From contig SKSA01000156.1 of assembly GCA_007118195.1 (NCBI GenBank), forward strand, positions 1-7,870: a stretch of DNA of 7,870 nucleotides, written 5' to 3'. Position 1 is the first letter of the stretch. Every line of letters begins with the position of its first letter. Source of the stretch: Anaerobacillus sp. GTDB taxonomy: Bacteria > Bacillota > Bacilli > Bacillales > Anaerobacillaceae. The notes under the pieces were generated by a model. The model was not told the origin of the DNA, did not search any database, and was given only the letters and a program-made list of their open reading frames with translations. The position numbers and the translations under genes were made by a program. This document shows, piece after piece, positions 5,749 through 7,870 of the stretch.

Positions 5749-6633
5749 ATGAAAAAAATTGCTTATTTAGGTCCAAAAGGGACGTTTACAGAGGTGGCAG
5801 CTAAAGCGGTGTTCCCTAAGGAAGAATTTCTTCCTTTCTCAACCATCCCTGATTGTATGGACAGCGTTTCAGAGGGGACCGTTGATTTTGCCGTTGTACC
5901 GATCGAGAATGCAATCGAAGGCTCAGTAAATTTAACGTTAGATTATTTAATTCATAAGCAAAAGCTAAAGATTAACGGAGAAATTACCGTACCAATTGAG
6001 CAACAATTATTAGTCCATAAAAGTCAGCTTGAAAACTGGACAAAAATAGAAAAAGTTTATTCACATCCGCAAGCAATTGCCCAAAGCCATCAATTTTTAC
6101 GTACCTATTTACCTCATGCCCAATTCGAATATACCAATTCAACGGGTTCAGCGGCTCAGTATGTCGCTAATCATCCTGAAGAACGAATTGCGGCAGTTGG
6201 GAATTCGTTAGCTGCGGAGCAATATGGATTGACAATCGCTCAGTCTAACATTCATGATTATGAAAATAACCATACTCGCTTTGTGATTTTAAAAAAGGAG
6301 AATCATTTTATTCCAGAAACATCTCCTCTATATAGTGGTGATAAGACAACGTTAATGGTCACACTACCTGCCGACTATCCAGGGGCATTACACCATGTTT
6401 TATCAGCATTTGCATGGAGAAAACTAAATTTATCAAAAATAGAGTCAAGACCGATGAAAACTGGATTAGGTAATTACTTTTTTGTCATTGATGTCGCTAT
6501 GAAAATGGACGAAGTATTGATCCCAGGAGTCATTGCCGAACTAGAAGCACTTAAATGCCAAGTAACACTTTTAGGTAGCTATCCATGTTTTTCATTGTCA
6601 AAAAAAAATAGTGAAGTTGAAGTTCAAACGTGA
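5749..6633 (+). CDS. pheA: Prephenate dehydratase PheA
   Basis: Converts prephenate to phenylpyruvate, the committed step to phenylalanine, in the cytoplasm. It is a 294-residue monofunctional enzyme (about 285 in B. subtilis) without a chorismate mutase domain. Catalytic domain about 1-185: start IAYLGPKGTF (4-13), PIENAIEGSV (51-60) and the N-H-T-R-F motif (174-178), whose T-R-F residues are catalytic. ACT regulatory domain about 199-285: GALHHVL (212-218) and ESRP (232-235) match the GAL and ESRP motifs that bind phenylalanine in feedback inhibition, so the enzyme should be inhibited by Phe. Start: ATG at 5746 and 5749 are adjacent; AAAGGAG (5736-5742) is 3 and 6 nt away, favouring 5749. 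Cotranscribed with pheB. A short hydrophilic tail after the ACT domain is unremarkable. Confidence 0.97.
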   Translation: MKKIAYLGPKGTFTEVAAKAVFPKEEFLPFSTIPDCMDSVSEGTVDFAVVPIENAIEGSVNLTLDYLIHKQKLKINGEITVPIEQQLLVHKSQLENWTKIEKVYSHPQAIAQSHQFLRTYLPHAQFEYTNSTGSAAQYVANHPEERIAAVGNSLAAEQYGLTIAQSNIHDYENNHTRFVILKKENHFIPETSPLYSGDKTTLMVTLPADYPGALHHVLSAFAWRKLNLSKIESRPMKTGLGNYFFVIDVAMKMDEVLIPGVIAELEALKCQVTLLGSYPCFSLSKKNSEVEVQT

Positions 6634-6676
6634 GAATTAGTAAAGGTTTAAGTTAAAAAAACGTTCGATACTTGAA

Positions 6677-6792
6677 GGGGCTGTCCTATAAGTGTCACCA
6701 GGCAAAACTTACTAAATATAGGCGTATAGATTTATTATTCGTCTATATTTCTGTGCCTAACGGTGTCTGACACTTTGTTATAGGACAGCTCC
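6677..6792. mobile_element. 116-bp MITE-like inverted-repeat element
   Basis: Terminal arms GGGGCTGTCCTATAA (6677-6691) and TTATAGGACAGCTCC (6778-6792) are inverted repeats matching at 14 of 15 positions. Inner parts also pair: GTGTCA (6692-6697) with TGACAC (6768-6773), AGGCA (6700-6704) with TGCCT (6754-6758), and an 11-bp pair 6714-6724 with 6740-6750, so the whole element can fold as one long hairpin. GTGTCTGACAC (6763-6773) is itself a palindrome of a kind frequent in Bacillaceae intergenic DNA. There is no coding capacity. The GGGGCTGTCC end resembles termini of IS1182-type elements, by memory only. It lies between the convergent pheA and niaR genes and may also act as a bidirectional terminator. 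Confidence 0.7.
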
Positions 6793-6800
6793 ATTTTAGG

Positions 6801-6847
6801 TTCAGGCTCATTATGGGAAACATAAGCCCGTTGTAGTGCCCTTTTAC
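6801..6847. other. Short spacer after niaR, weak hairpin, no clear terminator
   Basis: On the minus strand GGGCTTATG and CATAATGAGCC (around 6808-6832) can form a weak stem with a bulge and a TTTCC loop. No T run follows, so I do not call it a terminator. Transcripts of niaR may instead end in the inverted-repeat element next to it. Confidence 0.3.
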
Positions 6848-7399
6848 TTAATCATCCTCACTAGATAATAAAAAGCCGACCTCACTTAAAGCGTTACATA
6901 TCTCGTCTAATTGTTCGTGTGTTCTGGCTTCAATCGTATGAAGGTGAACACCGTCAGTTAGCTGTGATAAAAGGGCTGCATTTGTTGATGACATTTTATG
7001 GGTGAAGTCTTGGACATCTCGTCGATTTCTGATCATGAGGGATGCAGTTAAGTCGCCATAAACAGGGTGCTCAACAACAACGTCTTTAACCGATCCGCCA
7101 AGATCAACGATCATATTTAATTCACGTTCTGTTTCTTCTGGGAGATGTTTACAGGCGATTACTTTAGAATAAAGATCAGTTTTCGCTTGTTCTTTAATAA
7201 AAACATACCCTTGTGAAGTTGCTAAAATTGGGTAATTCCTCGCTTTTAAAATAGAAATATCTTGGACAATCACTTGTCTAGAAACATTCGTTTTTGAAGC
7301 TAGAAGCGTTCCGGTAATCGGTTCAACGGATTCAGTGAGCCATTTTAAGATTAAGCTTCTACGATCTTCACCTAACACTTTCTTTTCCTGCTGTTTCAT
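6848..7399 (-). CDS. niaR: Niacin-responsive transcription repressor NiaR (YrxA), HTH plus 3H domain
   Basis: A 183-residue repressor of NAD synthesis genes that uses nicotinic acid as corepressor. An N-terminal winged HTH (about 12-68; I-T-G-T-L-L-A then V-S-R-Q-V-I-V-Q-D-I) is followed by the 3H domain (about 75-180). Conserved residues fit the metal site of the Thermotoga homologue: H85, E93, H152 and H154, with the same 8-residue and 2-residue spacings (H79, E87, H144, H146 there, from memory). HPVYGDL at 111-117 is also characteristic. ATG at 7399 has AAAGGGGGG 6 nt upstream. It starts 30 nt after the cysteine desulfurase gene on the same strand, the yrxA-nifS pairing of B. subtilis, where the repressor acts on nifS and the divergent nadBCA genes. 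Operators would lie to the right, outside the window. Confidence 0.92.
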   Translation of the reverse strand: MKQQEKKVLGEDRRSLILKWLTESVEPITGTLLASKTNVSRQVIVQDISILKARNYPILATSQGYVFIKEQAKTDLYSKVIACKHLPEETERELNMIVDLGGSVKDVVVEHPVYGDLTASLMIRNRRDVQDFTHKMSSTNAALLSQLTDGVHLHTIEARTHEQLDEICNALSEVGFLLSSEDD

Positions 7400-7429
7400 A
7401 GGATACCCCCCTTTAATTTAAAAACATTT

Positions 7430-7870
7430 CTAAAAAAAATCATTGAATATGGTTATTAATACTTCTGCGGTTTTTCTAATCTGAGCTTCTGTTGTTTGTT
7501 TTCCGAGAGAGATGCGAATTAACTCAGTAGCGTCTTCGTTGCTGAAACCAAGCTCAAGCATCGTTTTTGAAGCGTTTTGTTCACCAACCTTACACGCAGT
7601 CCCTGTTGAAATAGCAATGTCTTTTTGATTAAGTTGTAACATTACGAATTGCCCTTCGATACCGTGCAGTCGCAATGATAAATGATGTTCTAAACGAGCT
7701 CCTGGATGACCGACTAAGCTATATGAAACGTTAGCATTGTTTAAAAGCTTCATAAGAAGCTCGCTCAGCTTTTTAAGGCGTTTTTGTTCTGCTTGCATAT
7801 TATCACAAACGTTAATTGCCGCTTCAGCAAAACTAGCAATGGCAGGAACGTTAACGGTCCCAGCCCGAAA
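7430..7870 (-). CDS. nifS: Cysteine desulfurase NifS, C-terminal part (gene continues past the right edge)
   Basis: A PLP enzyme that removes sulfur from cysteine; the copy beside NAD genes in Bacillus is thought to supply the iron-sulfur cluster of quinolinate synthase NadA. Only the last 146 residues are in the window. They open with F-R-A-G-T-V-N-V-P-A-I-A, a conserved segment of the family that directly follows the cofactor region, so the lysine that holds PLP lies outside. The active-site cysteine is in S-T-G-T-A-C-K-V-G (cysteine codon 7594-7592). The remainder (SKTMLELGFSNEDA, then IRISLGKQTT) is the usual C-terminal domain. An internal ATG at 7798 is not the start: the frame stays open and family-like to the edge. 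The TAG stop is 30 nt before niaR. IscS/NifS subgroup is judged from context and the STGxACxVxEQ-like loop. Confidence 0.92.
   Translation of the reverse strand, partial: FRAGTVNVPAIASFAEAAINVCDNMQAEQKRLKKLSELLMKLLNNANVSYSLVGHPGARLEHHLSLRLHGIEGQFVMLQLNQKDIAISTGTACKVGEQNASKTMLELGFSNEDATELIRISLGKQTTEAQIRKTAEVLITIFNDFF

Noticed and set aside
7430..7798. A complete small protein starting at ATG 7798
   Set aside because: The frame continues to the right edge with a conserved NifS segment (RAGTVNVPAIA), so the ATG is an internal methionine.

Overview
The window looks like chromosome from a low-GC Bacillaceae species (Bacillus or an alkaliphilic/anaerobic relative). The evidence is AGGAGG-type ribosome binding sites, sigma-A promoters, a spo0B sporulation gene, and the gene order spo0B-obg-pheB-pheA-(niaR-nifS), which is the order known in Bacillus subtilis. 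Genus and species cannot be settled from the sequence alone.

Left part (about 1-2870): a minus-strand ABC importer operon in the order ATPase - permease - lipoprotein binding protein, of the sulfonate/nitrate/taurine family. It has a strong promoter at 2834-2862 and a rho-independent terminator at 80-110. The ATPase and permease genes overlap by 68 nt. A 7-bp tandem repeat lies between the permease and binding-protein genes. The extreme left edge holds about 2.5 copies of an 18-bp tandem repeat that runs off the window.

Middle part (about 2770-5180): a 475-bp gene-free divergent region, then spo0B (phosphorelay phosphotransferase) and obg (ribosome-associated GTPase) on the plus strand, closed by a terminator. 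In B. subtilis spo0B follows rplU-ysxB-rpmA. Here the transporter operon sits in that position in the opposite orientation, so spo0B-obg apparently needs its own promoter. A TATAAT box just upstream of spo0B, with a 16-bp perfect palindrome over the -35 region, is the best candidate.

Right part (about 5190-7870): pheB-pheA (ACT-domain protein and prephenate dehydratase, phenylalanine synthesis) has its own near-consensus promoter. Converging on it from the right is a minus-strand pair: a cysteine desulfurase of the NifS type (N-terminus outside the window) followed by niaR, the 3H-domain niacin-responsive repressor of NAD synthesis. The 214-bp gap between the convergent operons holds a 116-bp MITE-like inverted-repeat element.

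I do not see a clearly new system. The genes are well-known families. The points most worth checking are the transporter block before spo0B, the ATPase/permease overlap, the palindrome at the spo0B promoter, and the small repeats.
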